Below, in pieces: positions 1 through 5,697 of a stretch of DNA of 17,017 bases. Below the pieces are notes generated by a model. The model made no database searches. It worked only from the letters and a program-made list of their open reading frames with translations, and had not been told where the DNA came from. Each line of letters starts with the position of its first letter. The stretch's first letter is position 1. Both the position numbers and the translations under genes were made by a program. Source of the DNA: an uncultured Ruminococcus sp. (GTDB taxonomy: Bacteria > Bacillota > Clostridia > Oscillospirales > Ruminococcaceae); NCBI GenBank assembly GCA_900539095.1, contig UQAR01000049.1, positions 1 through 17,017 of the forward strand, written 5' to 3'.

Positions 1-83
1 TTACTTAACATTATTTTTTGAGAAGATGTGTCACCTATCATTGACAACTGAACAAAAGAGGATACAAAACAGAAAAAAACGCC

Positions 84-112
84 TTGACAAGGTTTGATGG
101 GTGTGATATAAT
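84..112 (+). promoter_or_regulatory. sigma-A promoter of the tRNA-Pro gene
   Basis: A perfect -35 box TTGACA (84-89) is followed by a 17-base spacer and a perfect -10 box TATAAT (107-112), with TG one base upstream of the -10 (extended -10). Transcription would begin near 119, about nine bases before the mature tRNA 5' end. A consensus promoter is usual for stable RNA genes. Confidence 0.9.
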
Positions 113-127
113 ATTACAGTGATATTT

Positions 128-204
128 CGAGGTGTGGCTCAGTTTGGTAGAGCGCTGCGTTCGGGACGCAGAGGCCGTGGGTTCAAGTCCCGTCACCTCG
201 ACCA
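128..204 (+). tRNA. tRNA-Pro (anticodon CGG), CCA encoded
   Basis: The cloverleaf folds by eye. The acceptor stem CGAGGTG (128-134) pairs with CACCTCG (194-200). The D arm is GCTC/GAGC (137-153). The anticodon stem CTGCG/CGCAG (155-159, 167-171) encloses loop TTCGGGA, giving anticodon CGG at 162-164 with G37. The variable loop is 172-176. The T arm (177-193) has a TTCAAGT loop and two G-T wobble pairs at its outer end. A73 is followed by an encoded CCA (202-204). The anticodon reads CCG proline codons. It has its own promoter and terminator and appears to be a single-gene transcription unit. Its 3' end is repeated at 368-394, which suggests it has served as an integration target. Confidence 0.95.
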
Positions 205-211
205 GTCACTC

Positions 212-246
212 GCCGTGACGGGCATTGTCCGTCATGGCCTTTTTTA
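212..246 (+). terminator. intrinsic terminator of tRNA-Pro
   Basis: GCCGTGACGG (212-221) pairs with CCGTCATGGC (229-238) with one G-T wobble across a 7-base loop. A run of T (240-245) follows directly. This is a Rho-independent terminator eight bases after the CCA end. Confidence 0.9.
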
Positions 247-367
247 TTATCAGAACTTAACGCCGCAGGGGGAGTTTTTGTATTACCTAAAAAAGTAGGG
301 TTATGCTTTGAGAAACCGAATAGCGTAACTCTTTTTATTTTGGTCGAAACGCAGGCTTGAATCCACT

Positions 368-394
368 GTTCAACGTCCCGTCACCTCGACCAGT
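368..394 (+). repeat. duplicated tRNA-Pro 3' end (att-like direct repeat)
   Basis: Bases 368-394 repeat the tRNA 3' portion 181-206 (T loop, 3' T-stem, 3' acceptor strand, CCA and two following bases) with a single inserted C after GTTCAA. The last 20 bases are identical. Such partial tRNA duplications are typical of attachment-site pairs left when an element integrates into a tRNA 3' end. Bases 343-354 just upstream also weakly resemble the tRNA anticodon arm, so a decayed tandem tRNA copy is the alternative. The 160 bases between the copies show no gene. Confidence 0.65.
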
Positions 395-396
395 GT

Positions 397-440
397 AAAA
401 CCGCTTGTTTACGTCAAATGATGTAGATAGGCGGTTTTGT
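397..440 (+). terminator. possible terminator hairpin after the duplicated tRNA end
   Basis: AAAACCGC (397-404) pairs with GCGGTTTT (431-438) across a long 26-base loop, and GTTT follows. The long loop makes it a weak terminator candidate. It sits directly after the duplicated tRNA 3' end, where an ancestral tRNA terminator would be expected if 368-394 is the displaced original end. Confidence 0.4.
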
Positions 441-598
441 TTATGTGCTGAAATATGCGTAAATCATAAAACACACGCCAAAAACATAAATATATGACAT
501 GAAATATGACACGAGATTTGTTCTCAATTTTTTTATGTAAGGGGTGTGCCACTGCTTGTGCTTATCCTATAAGAAATCGGCAACTTGATTGTATGTAA

Positions 599-760
599 CG
601 GCGAAAATATGGTGATATTCTTGACAAGACGGCTGAACTCTGTTAAACTACTGATGTAGACATTAAACTTACATACGAAAATGGTTCATCACGACCATCT
701 GTTTTTGATGTAAGTTATAAAATTGATGATTTAAAAATTATAAGACACTTTACACAATAA
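599..760 (+). pseudogene. decayed 3' end of an unidentified protein gene (possible toxin tail)
   Basis: One frame reads as protein-like from 599 to a TAA at 758-760, interrupted only by an in-frame TAA at 644-646 and preceded by TAA at 596-598. The downstream part (647-757) encodes 37 residues including YENGSSRPSVFDVSYKID and ending RHFTQ. There is no usable start codon or Shine-Dalgarno site, and the 480-600 stretch upstream shows no continuation, so this looks like the last part of a degraded gene. Its stop lies 11 bases before the ATG of the immunity-like gene at 772, the spacing expected of a toxin tail followed by its immunity gene. I do not recognise the family, and calling it a toxin rests on context only. 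Confidence 0.4.
621..649 (+). promoter_or_regulatory. candidate promoter for the small-gene cassette
   Basis: TTGACA (621-626), a 17-base spacer and TAAACT (644-649) form a plausible sigma-A promoter about 115 bases before the gene at 772. It lies inside the decayed coding stretch, so it may have arisen by chance. No better promoter was seen for the cassette. Confidence 0.3.
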
Positions 761-771
761 AGGAGAAAATT

Positions 772-1197
772 ATGATCAAAGGTTTTGAAGACGCATTCAC
801 TGATTTACAGTCAGAATTTGTTTCGCTATGTATGGAATACACCAACGGAAGTGTTGATAAAATATATATCTATATTTATCAAGACACATCGCAGAAAATG
901 TTCAACGCTATTTTTGTTAAAGGACAGAATGTTATACCTGCTGGGAATTTTGCCGATGATGAGGCCTCTGACGAGTTTTTATCGATCGGAATAAAAGATA
1001 TTGACAAACTGGTTGAATTGTGCGATATGTATCAATGTAAAGGTCCTAATGAATATAAGTTGGAGTTTGATGTTGCTACTCATAAATTCGATGCATCCTA
1101 CCGTTATGATAACTATACCAAGAGTGGAATATCACCTGTGTCGGAATTGATGAGTTGGTATGAAGAAATTAAAGAGAAATATGGCAAACTATCATAA
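772..1197 (+). CDS. small immunity-like protein (YezG/DUF600-like)
   Basis: This encodes a 141-residue soluble protein with no signal peptide or membrane segment. ATG 772 has a good Shine-Dalgarno (AGGAG, 761-765). An N-terminal helix-like segment is followed by paired strands (DKIYIYIYQD, then FNAIFVKG), a helical middle, and a C-terminal part with LEFDVATHKFDASYRYDN and SGISPVSELMSWYEE. This order, with a KFDASYRYDN-type strand followed by a serine-proline and a W/Y helix, resembles YezG/DUF600 immunity proteins, which in Bacillus neutralise the YeeF-type toxin. The assignment is from pattern memory, not a search. It directly follows a decayed protein tail (599-760) and precedes two more small genes on the same strand. 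The block is visibly more AT-rich than the rest of the window, suggesting acquisition. No toxin is present. Confidence 0.7.
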   Translation: MIKGFEDAFTDLQSEFVSLCMEYTNGSVDKIYIYIYQDTSQKMFNAIFVKGQNVIPAGNFADDEASDEFLSIGIKDIDKLVELCDMYQCKGPNEYKLEFDVATHKFDASYRYDNYTKSGISPVSELMSWYEEIKEKYGKLS

Positions 1198-1255
1198 AAT
1201 CTGGATTGGTAATGTCAAGACGTGCATGATATATCCAAAGGATAGGTGAGGATAT

Positions 1256-1714
1256 TTGTTTAGAAATAAGAGAAAGAAAATTATCAATTCTGTTTTTGGA
1301 GAATTGGAGTATAGGAATTTAATGTATCATGGTGAAACCCAGATAACATTATGGGATAAAACATTCGATATTAAAGTTATTGCTGTCACAAATTCGAAAT
1401 CAAAAGAAATAACGCCAAAACAAGAGCGTGCTTATGAATATTTTTTGAAAAACACCAAAGACATCCAAAAGAAAATAGAAGAATTTCTAAACAAAATTTG
1501 TGAAACCCAAGATACAAATGTGATATTAACAAAATATGAGCCATATGAGTTGATTTTTGATTTAAATGGAGGATTCAGTTTAGAAATAATTGATAATGTT
1601 ACTGATGATGAATATGATTCGGATCTTGTTATAATTATACTTCCCGATTTAGGAGTAGATACAAGCGATCATTATTTAAGCAATGCTATTTGTGATGATT
1701 ATATTTGTGATTAG
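1256..1714 (+). CDS. small acidic protein, DUF6985/DUF2004-like (immunity-like)
   Basis: This encodes a 152-residue soluble protein. It starts at TTG 1256, behind a GGTGAGGA Shine-Dalgarno (1245-1252); there is no nearer in-frame ATG. The N-terminal part (residues 12-70) contains VFGELEY, a strand ITLWDKTFDIKVIAV, then EITPKQERAYEYFLKNTKDI, a helix rich in E, K and aromatic residues. That pattern is seen in DUF6985/DUF2004-type small proteins often found in toxin-immunity clusters. The C-terminus is strongly acidic (DDEYDSDLV, then a DDYICD end), like DNA- or RNase-inhibiting immunity proteins, though this is only suggestive. Family assignment is by resemblance. It lies 58 bases after the gene at 772 and 45 bases before the one at 1760. 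Base composition is AT-rich like both neighbours. Confidence 0.65.
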   Translation: MFRNKRKKIINSVFGELEYRNLMYHGETQITLWDKTFDIKVIAVTNSKSKEITPKQERAYEYFLKNTKDIQKKIEEFLNKICETQDTNVILTKYEPYELIFDLNGGFSLEIIDNVTDDEYDSDLVIIILPDLGVDTSDHYLSNAICDDYICD

Positions 1715-1759
1715 CAGGGAGAACCCATTAGAACAATAATTGATTTTAAGGAGATCACT

Positions 1760-2098
1760 ATGAGAACTGTAGGACTCAAACTGGAGAGTTCAGTATTCAC
1801 AGCTACTGTGGCTAAAATTATACGTAAATATCAAGAACTATCCATTTCTCAAATCAAACAAATTGTTTCAAACAACGATTATGTGTATAAGTGTGATATT
1901 ATACGTGCGAACGGAATAAAGACACTTTTACACGTTAAAGAAGATTTGTCCAGAGAAGGAATAAATAGCTGCATCTATGTAGAGGGACAGCCAACAAGTG
2001 AAGAATATCTGAATAATTTACTTGTATCATATAAGCAGACAGAAGAGCAAGTTGAGGAAGAAATGGATAGAGAGGCATTATTGGAATGTGATGAATAA
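1760..2098 (+). CDS. small hypothetical protein, third gene of the immunity-like cassette
   Basis: This encodes a 112-residue soluble protein. ATG 1760 has a strong Shine-Dalgarno AAGGAG (1748-1753). I do not recognise a named family. The arrangement TVAKIIRKYQELSISQIKQIV, followed by a strand, then GIKTLLHVKEDLSREGI and a strand, is a helix-helix-strand-helix-strand order like the ribosomal protein L7/L12 C-terminal fold, which some bacterial immunity-type proteins share; this is an inference from pattern. The last 20 residues (EEQVEEEMDREALLE) form a charged helix. It is the last gene before the 31-bp hairpin at 2116, which begins 17 bases after its stop, so the hairpin is probably at the 3' end of its mRNA. 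Confidence 0.65.
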   Translation: MRTVGLKLESSVFTATVAKIIRKYQELSISQIKQIVSNNDYVYKCDIIRANGIKTLLHVKEDLSREGINSCIYVEGQPTSEEYLNNLLVSYKQTEEQVEEEMDREALLECDE

Positions 2099-2115
2099 AC
2101 GCTGTTTTATTCAAA

Positions 2116-2184
2116 AACTCAGGATATTATTAGGGCAGCACTGCACGAGTTTTGTGCGGTGCTGCCTTGATAGTATCCTGAGTT
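2116..2184 (+). other. 31-bp near-perfect hairpin at the end of the small-gene cassette
   Basis: Arm 2116-2146 pairs along its whole length with 2154-2184 across a 7-base loop (GAGTTTT, 2147-2153). Four pairs are G-U wobbles (2127/2173, 2131/2169, 2133/2167, 2142/2158) and there are no mismatches. In a transcript of the opposite strand these four would be A-C mismatches, so the structure favours the plus-strand RNA. No T run follows on the plus strand (GAGTTGGCG), so it is not a standard intrinsic terminator. It could be a 3'-end stabiliser, an RNase III target, or a remnant of a hairpin-type mobile element. The rest of the gap to the next gene holds only the promoter at 2273. Confidence 0.8.
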
Positions 2185-2272
2185 GGCGAGTTCCTGCGTA
2201 CATAAGCTAAAATATCCTCGTATAAGTTGTCAGCATCAAAAATAAGCACCCAAACTATCCCCCTCACGCCCC

Positions 2273-2301
2273 TTGACTTATCACCGCAAATGTAGTATAA
2301 T
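2273..2301 (+). promoter_or_regulatory. sigma-A promoter of the lipoprotein gene
   Basis: TTGACT (2273-2278), a 17-base spacer and TATAAT (2296-2301) lie about 70 bases before the ATG at 2371. The start would be near 2308, giving a leader of roughly 60 bases. Confidence 0.85.
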
Positions 2302-2370
2302 GTAAAAGTTAAGGCGGTTTTGTGCCTTTTGGAACGATGATTTTTTTCGGAAAGGAAATGGATAATAAAA

Positions 2371-3687
2371 ATGGCTAAAGCTAAAAAAATAACGGCTGCT
2401 CTTACTGCCGCTCTGCTTTGTTCCGCAAGCCTCACTGCTTGTTCGGATACAAGCTATGTGATGACAGCAGGTGACAGCAAGATAAACGCAGGTATCTATA
2501 TTTATAACGAGCTTACAGAAATGTCATATCAGATGACGATGATGTATTATCAGAATGGCATCAAAAAGGACTATTTCGATCAGAAGGTAGACGGAAAGGC
2601 ATTTGACGAGTATCTTTCAGATTATGCTCTCACTGCAACTAAGGAGTACGCTGCTGTAGTTGACAAGTTCAACGAGCTGGGTCTGACCCTTTCAGACGAG
2701 GACCTCAAGTCTATCAATGACAGCATAAGCAGCACTTGGGATTCTCAGGGTGAGTTTTACGAGTCAGAGGGTATCTCAAAGGAATCTGTAAAGCTTGCAC
2801 TCAAAGGCTCGAAAATGAGGGAAGAGCTTTTTGATCACTACTATGCAGAGGGCGGCGAGGAAGCCGTTTCAGACGATGAAATGGTGAAGTATCTTGATGA
2901 TAACTACCTGAGATATAAGTCCATTTCCTTTGCAAAAACTAAAGCATCAACTGATTCTTCATCATCAGCCACCGATTCTTCTACAGACTCAGCAGACGCT
3001 GCAAATGAGGAAGCCAAGGCAAAAAGAGATGAGTTCCTTGAAAAGGCTCAGGGCGTTTCGTTTGATGACTTTGACAGTATCATAGATGAATACAATGATT
3101 ATGTTGCATCAAAGAAAGCCTCAGATTCAAGCTCCGCCGCTGACAGCGATTCATCAGCCGCAGACAGCAGCACGACTTCTGACGACACTTCTTCTGTAGC
3201 AGAGAGCGACACAAGTTCCACAGCAAGCGATGACACATCTTCAGTTTCTGACAGCACAGCAGATTCAAGCACAGCAGCGTCAGACACAGATTCTTCCGCA
3301 GACAGTTCTTCTTCTGCACCTGACCCGTATGCAAATGAAAAGATGATGAATTACGGCACAATGGACGATTCTCAGAAGGACACCACAAACGGAAAGATAC
3401 TCAAGGAAGTAAGCGGCATGGACACAGACGTTGCAACAGCTTACGAGGACGACAACGCTTACTACATTCTTATCAAGGGCGACATCAAGGACAGAGATAC
3501 AGAATATGCCAAGGATAATCACGAAGATCTTCTTAAAGAAATGAAGAGCGATGAGTTCCAGGAGAAATTGACAGGCTGGGTAGAAAAGCTTGATATCAAG
3601 GTAAACAACAAGGCGATAAAACGTTACACGCCGAAGGTGGTCTACGATAAGCAGACTAAGTATTACAGCAAGAAAAATAATTCATAG
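2371..3687 (+). CDS. Ser/Asp-rich lipoprotein with degenerate parvulin (PrsA/SurA-like) layout
   Basis: This encodes a 438-residue lipoprotein. Residues 1-24 form a lipoprotein signal peptide with lipobox LTAC, so Cys24 would be lipidated and the protein anchored outside the membrane. Residues 25-170 are helical, as in the SurA/PrsA N-terminal chaperone region. A parvulin-like order follows: strand RYKSISF (about 182-188), helix EEAKAKRDEFLEKA, FDDFDSIIDEYN, and near the end GKILKEVSG with a strand AYYILIKGDI. Two low-complexity Ser/Asp/Ala/Thr linkers interrupt it, about 191-212 and 248-317. The first catalytic-type histidine of parvulins is absent and the GG-x-G loop is not visible, so foldase rather than isomerase activity is inferred. 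AAAGGAA lies about 13 bases before the ATG, a longish spacing. It has its own promoter and terminator. Overall type is secure, exact role is not. Confidence 0.85.
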   Translation: MAKAKKITAALTAALLCSASLTACSDTSYVMTAGDSKINAGIYIYNELTEMSYQMTMMYYQNGIKKDYFDQKVDGKAFDEYLSDYALTATKEYAAVVDKFNELGLTLSDEDLKSINDSISSTWDSQGEFYESEGISKESVKLALKGSKMREELFDHYYAEGGEEAVSDDEMVKYLDDNYLRYKSISFAKTKASTDSSSSATDSSTDSADAANEEAKAKRDEFLEKAQGVSFDDFDSIIDEYNDYVASKKASDSSSAADSDSSAADSSTTSDDTSSVAESDTSSTASDDTSSVSDSTADSSTAASDTDSSADSSSSAPDPYANEKMMNYGTMDDSQKDTTNGKILKEVSGMDTDVATAYEDDNAYYILIKGDIKDRDTEYAKDNHEDLLKEMKSDEFQEKLTGWVEKLDIKVNNKAIKRYTPKVVYDKQTKYYSKKNNS

Positions 3688-3696
3688 CAGATAAAA

Positions 3697-3732
3697 TTAC
3701 CGCCGCAACCGAGTTTGGTTGCGGCGGTTTTG
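3697..3732 (+). terminator. intrinsic terminator after the lipoprotein gene
   Basis: CCGCCGCAACC (3700-3710) pairs perfectly with GGTTGCGGCGG (3717-3727) over a 6-base loop, followed by TTTTG. It lies 12 bases after the stop codon. An AAAAT tract on the left may let it also act weakly for minus-strand transcription. Confidence 0.92.
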
Positions 3733-3794
3733 TCATGTTGACAAATCCTTCGGCTTTCTCCTTGCTGAATTGTAGCACATAAGGAGAAGATCCA

Positions 3795-3818
3795 AAAATG
3801 TGAACACATTCACATTTT
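3795..3818. promoter_or_regulatory. perfect palindrome containing a CRP/FNR-type TGTGA-N6-TCACA site
   Basis: AAAATGTGAA (3795-3804) and TTCACATTTT (3809-3818) form a perfect inverted repeat around CACA. The core TGTGA-N6-TCACA (3799-3814) matches the classic CRP-family consensus exactly. It lies between the 3' ends of two converging genes (lipoprotein and GH51), where an operator is not expected. As minus-strand RNA it would form a weak AT-rich hairpin ending in a short T run, so it might instead end GH51 transcription. Otherwise 3733-3890 shows nothing else. Confidence 0.45.
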
Positions 3819-3890
3819 ATCAACAGAAACCCCTTTTATGCTTATATTTTTATTATAAAGACGAAATGCACTGTGAATATGCCCAAATAT

Positions 3891-5360
3891 TTAGTCAACA
3901 ACACATTCCACAACAGCACAAGGCGGAATATTCAGCTTTAACACATTGTCCTTGATGACTGCCGTATGCTCAGTAATGCTCACTCTGTCGGGACAGTCGA
4001 AGTCGTTATAGCTGTGTGCCTCGTTTGTAAGTATCCTGCAAGAAACTGATGATGCTTTAAATCCGAAAATGCTGCATTCAACAGCAGCCTCTTCCGCAAG
4101 TGAACAGTTTGCGGCGGTAACGGTCATACTCTTTTCGTTCACCGATGCGGAAACCGAGATCATCGGAGCATTTTTACCTTCCGACATATTTTCGTTCTGC
4201 GTATAGCAGTAAACTGCCTCGTTGTTTTGGTGTGTTTTAAAAAGGTCGAAAACGTGATATGTAGGCGTTTTTATCATCTTATCGCCTTCTGTAAGAATGA
4301 CCGATTGGAGAACATTCACCGCCTGTGCAAGGTTTGCCATTACAACACGGTCGCTGTGTCTGTTAAAAACATTCAGCTCTATTGCAGCAACGATAGCATC
4401 ACGCATTGTATTCTGCTGATATAAAAATCCCGGGTTCGTACCCTCTTCTACCTTATGCCAACAGCCCCACTCGCCTATTACAAGTCCTATTTTCTTTTCG
4501 GGATCATAGCGGTTCATTATCTCCGAATGTCTTGTGATAAGCTCATCGGAAAAGTTCGCTGCAGCGATAGTTTTATAATAAAGCTCATCGTCAAAATCGG
4601 TGGCAGACTCCATTTCGGGCCATACTGGCATCGTATAATAATGCAGGTCGATAGCATCAACATTATTGCTGTCAAGATTTTTCATCATGACTTCTGTCCA
4701 GTTATAGTCGGCAGAGCTTGGACCGCAGGCTATTCTGTAAAGTCTGTTTCCCGAATAATTGCGGCAGAATGTCTGATACCTTTTATAAACGTCGGCGTAA
4801 TATTCGGGACGCATATTTCCTCCGCAGCCCCAGTTTTCATTGCCGACACCGAGGTATTCGAGTTTCCACGGCTCGGCTCTGCCGTTCTTCTTTCTCTGCT
4901 CTGTGAGAGGTGATTCCGCATCTGAGGTCATATATTCTATCCATTCGGATAATTCACGAACACTGCCGCTGCCAACATTGCCGTTTATATAAGGCTTGCA
5001 GCCAACAAGCTCACAGAAACGCATAAATTCGTGCGTGCCAAAAGAATTATCCTCCGTAACTCCGCCCCAGTTCGTGTTCACGATCTTTCGACGCAGAGAT
5101 TTTTCGCCGATACCGTCCTGCCAGTGATATTCTTCTGCAAAGCAGCCACCGGGCCAGCGGAAAACGGGAGCTTTTATATTTCTGAGTGCCTCGATGATAT
5201 CATTCCTTATTCCGTCTGTATTCGGAATAGGTGAATTTTCACCCACATATATACCATTGTAGATACATCTTCCGAGATGCTCGGAAAAATGTCCGTATAT
5301 CTCGGGAGAGATATGTCCGAGCCTGTCGTCTGCATTTATTACCATTAATATTTTTTTCAT
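3891..5360 (-). CDS. GH51 alpha-L-arabinofuranosidase, cytoplasmic
   Basis: The product hydrolyses terminal alpha-L-arabinofuranosyl residues from arabinan or arabinoxylan oligosaccharides. It has 489 residues, near the usual ~500 for GH51, with no signal peptide, so it acts on imported oligosaccharides. The N-terminal part has HISPEIYGHFSEHLGRCIYNGIY and RWPGGCFAEEYHW (residues 68-80), typical of the family. The acid/base Glu175 is in GVGNENWGCGG and the nucleophile Glu297 in VIGEWGCWH. A C-terminal beta-domain follows from about residue 380. I chose the ATG at 5360 because it has a strong Shine-Dalgarno (GGCGGAGG) 7 bases upstream; an in-frame ATG 18 bases earlier at 5378 would overlap that site. 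No transporter or other carbohydrate gene is adjacent, so it stands alone. Inverted AAGTCA elements lie upstream at 5401-5456. Confidence 0.95.
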   Translation of the reverse strand: MKKILMVINADDRLGHISPEIYGHFSEHLGRCIYNGIYVGENSPIPNTDGIRNDIIEALRNIKAPVFRWPGGCFAEEYHWQDGIGEKSLRRKIVNTNWGGVTEDNSFGTHEFMRFCELVGCKPYINGNVGSGSVRELSEWIEYMTSDAESPLTEQRKKNGRAEPWKLEYLGVGNENWGCGGNMRPEYYADVYKRYQTFCRNYSGNRLYRIACGPSSADYNWTEVMMKNLDSNNVDAIDLHYYTMPVWPEMESATDFDDELYYKTIAAANFSDELITRHSEIMNRYDPEKKIGLVIGEWGCWHKVEEGTNPGFLYQQNTMRDAIVAAIELNVFNRHSDRVVMANLAQAVNVLQSVILTEGDKMIKTPTYHVFDLFKTHQNNEAVYCYTQNENMSEGKNAPMISVSASVNEKSMTVTAANCSLAEEAAVECSIFGFKASSVSCRILTNEAHSYNDFDCPDRVSITEHTAVIKDNVLKLNIPPCAVVECVVD

Positions 5361-5400
5361 GTTATACCTCCGCCGCATACTGAATTATTATATTATTAGT

Positions 5401-5456
5401 TTAAGTCATTGACTTTGGTATTGCAATGACTTATAATATTATTATACTAAGTCAAG
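5401..5456. promoter_or_regulatory. operator-like inverted repeats between GH51 and a divergent ORF
   Basis: TAAGTCATTG (5402-5411) and CAATGACTTA (5424-5433) are a perfect 10-base inverted repeat with a 12-base spacer, and a further half-site TAAGTCAAGG lies at 5448-5457. They cover the plus-strand promoter (5409-5437) and sit 40-100 bases upstream of the GH51 start. This layout fits a transcription factor controlling the arabinofuranosidase, for example in response to arabinose, but no regulator gene is next to it. The minus-strand -10 box was not assigned confidently because several AT-rich hexamers compete. Confidence 0.5.
5409..5437 (+). promoter_or_regulatory. plus-strand promoter facing the small ORF at 5488
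   Basis: TTGACT (5409-5414), a 17-base spacer and TATAAT (5432-5437) form a good sigma-A promoter. Its -35 and the operator-like inverted repeat overlap, so a bound factor would block it. It points to 5488-5697. Confidence 0.6.
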
Positions 5457-5487
5457 GAATCCTCATATTTCAATTACAGATGATTCT

Positions 5488-5697
5488 ATGGACAGCAAAA
5501 GCTGTGCATACAAGCTGAACGATATTTTTATCAGCCGTTTTAAGCCTGTCCTTGAAATGATCAATGCCAATGATTTTTTGACCAGCAAAACCGAAAGTGA
5601 GCTGTTTGAACTTTACAATAAGATGTTCGATCTTGATGTTCATCACTACATGACAGGCACAAAGGGCGGTTTTGTCATATCCGAAATTTATTTATGA
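5488..5697 (+). CDS. small orphan ORF, function unknown
   Basis: This encodes a possible 69-residue protein. I do not recognise the family. The middle reads like real protein (NDIFISRFKPVLEMINANDF, then SELFELYNKMFDLDVHHYM), with amphipathic helices and no membrane segment. No Shine-Dalgarno lies close to ATG 5488; an AAGGA at 5454-5458 is too far. The frame is open upstream to 5437, so a non-ATG start such as ATT 5467, 8 bases after AAGGA, cannot be excluded, and it may also be a truncated remnant. A good promoter (5409-5437) faces it. Its 3' end overlaps the 3' end of rlmH by 10 bases, convergently. Treat as tentative. Confidence 0.35.
   Translation: MDSKSCAYKLNDIFISRFKPVLEMINANDFLTSKTESELFELYNKMFDLDVHHYMTGTKGGFVISEIYL

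Noticed and set aside
343..394. A second functional tRNA gene
   Set aside because: Only the 3' end matches. The acceptor 5' strand and D arm are absent, and the anticodon-like part is disrupted, so no cloverleaf can form.
2130..2435. Minus-strand open frame of 101 codons before and across the lipoprotein start
   Set aside because: It covers the hairpin, a consensus promoter and the lipoprotein signal sequence and has no Shine-Dalgarno. Its last 45 codons read a little like protein (DNLYEDILAYVRRN), so it could hold a small relic, but this is not enough to call a gene.
3080..3388. Minus-strand open frames opposite the Ser/Asp-rich linkers
   Set aside because: These are shadows produced by the repetitive TCAGAC/GACAGC codons of the lipoprotein.
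4455..4913. 152-codon plus-strand frame opposite GH51
   Set aside because: It lies wholly opposite the catalytic part of a well-supported GH51 gene and has no ribosome binding site.
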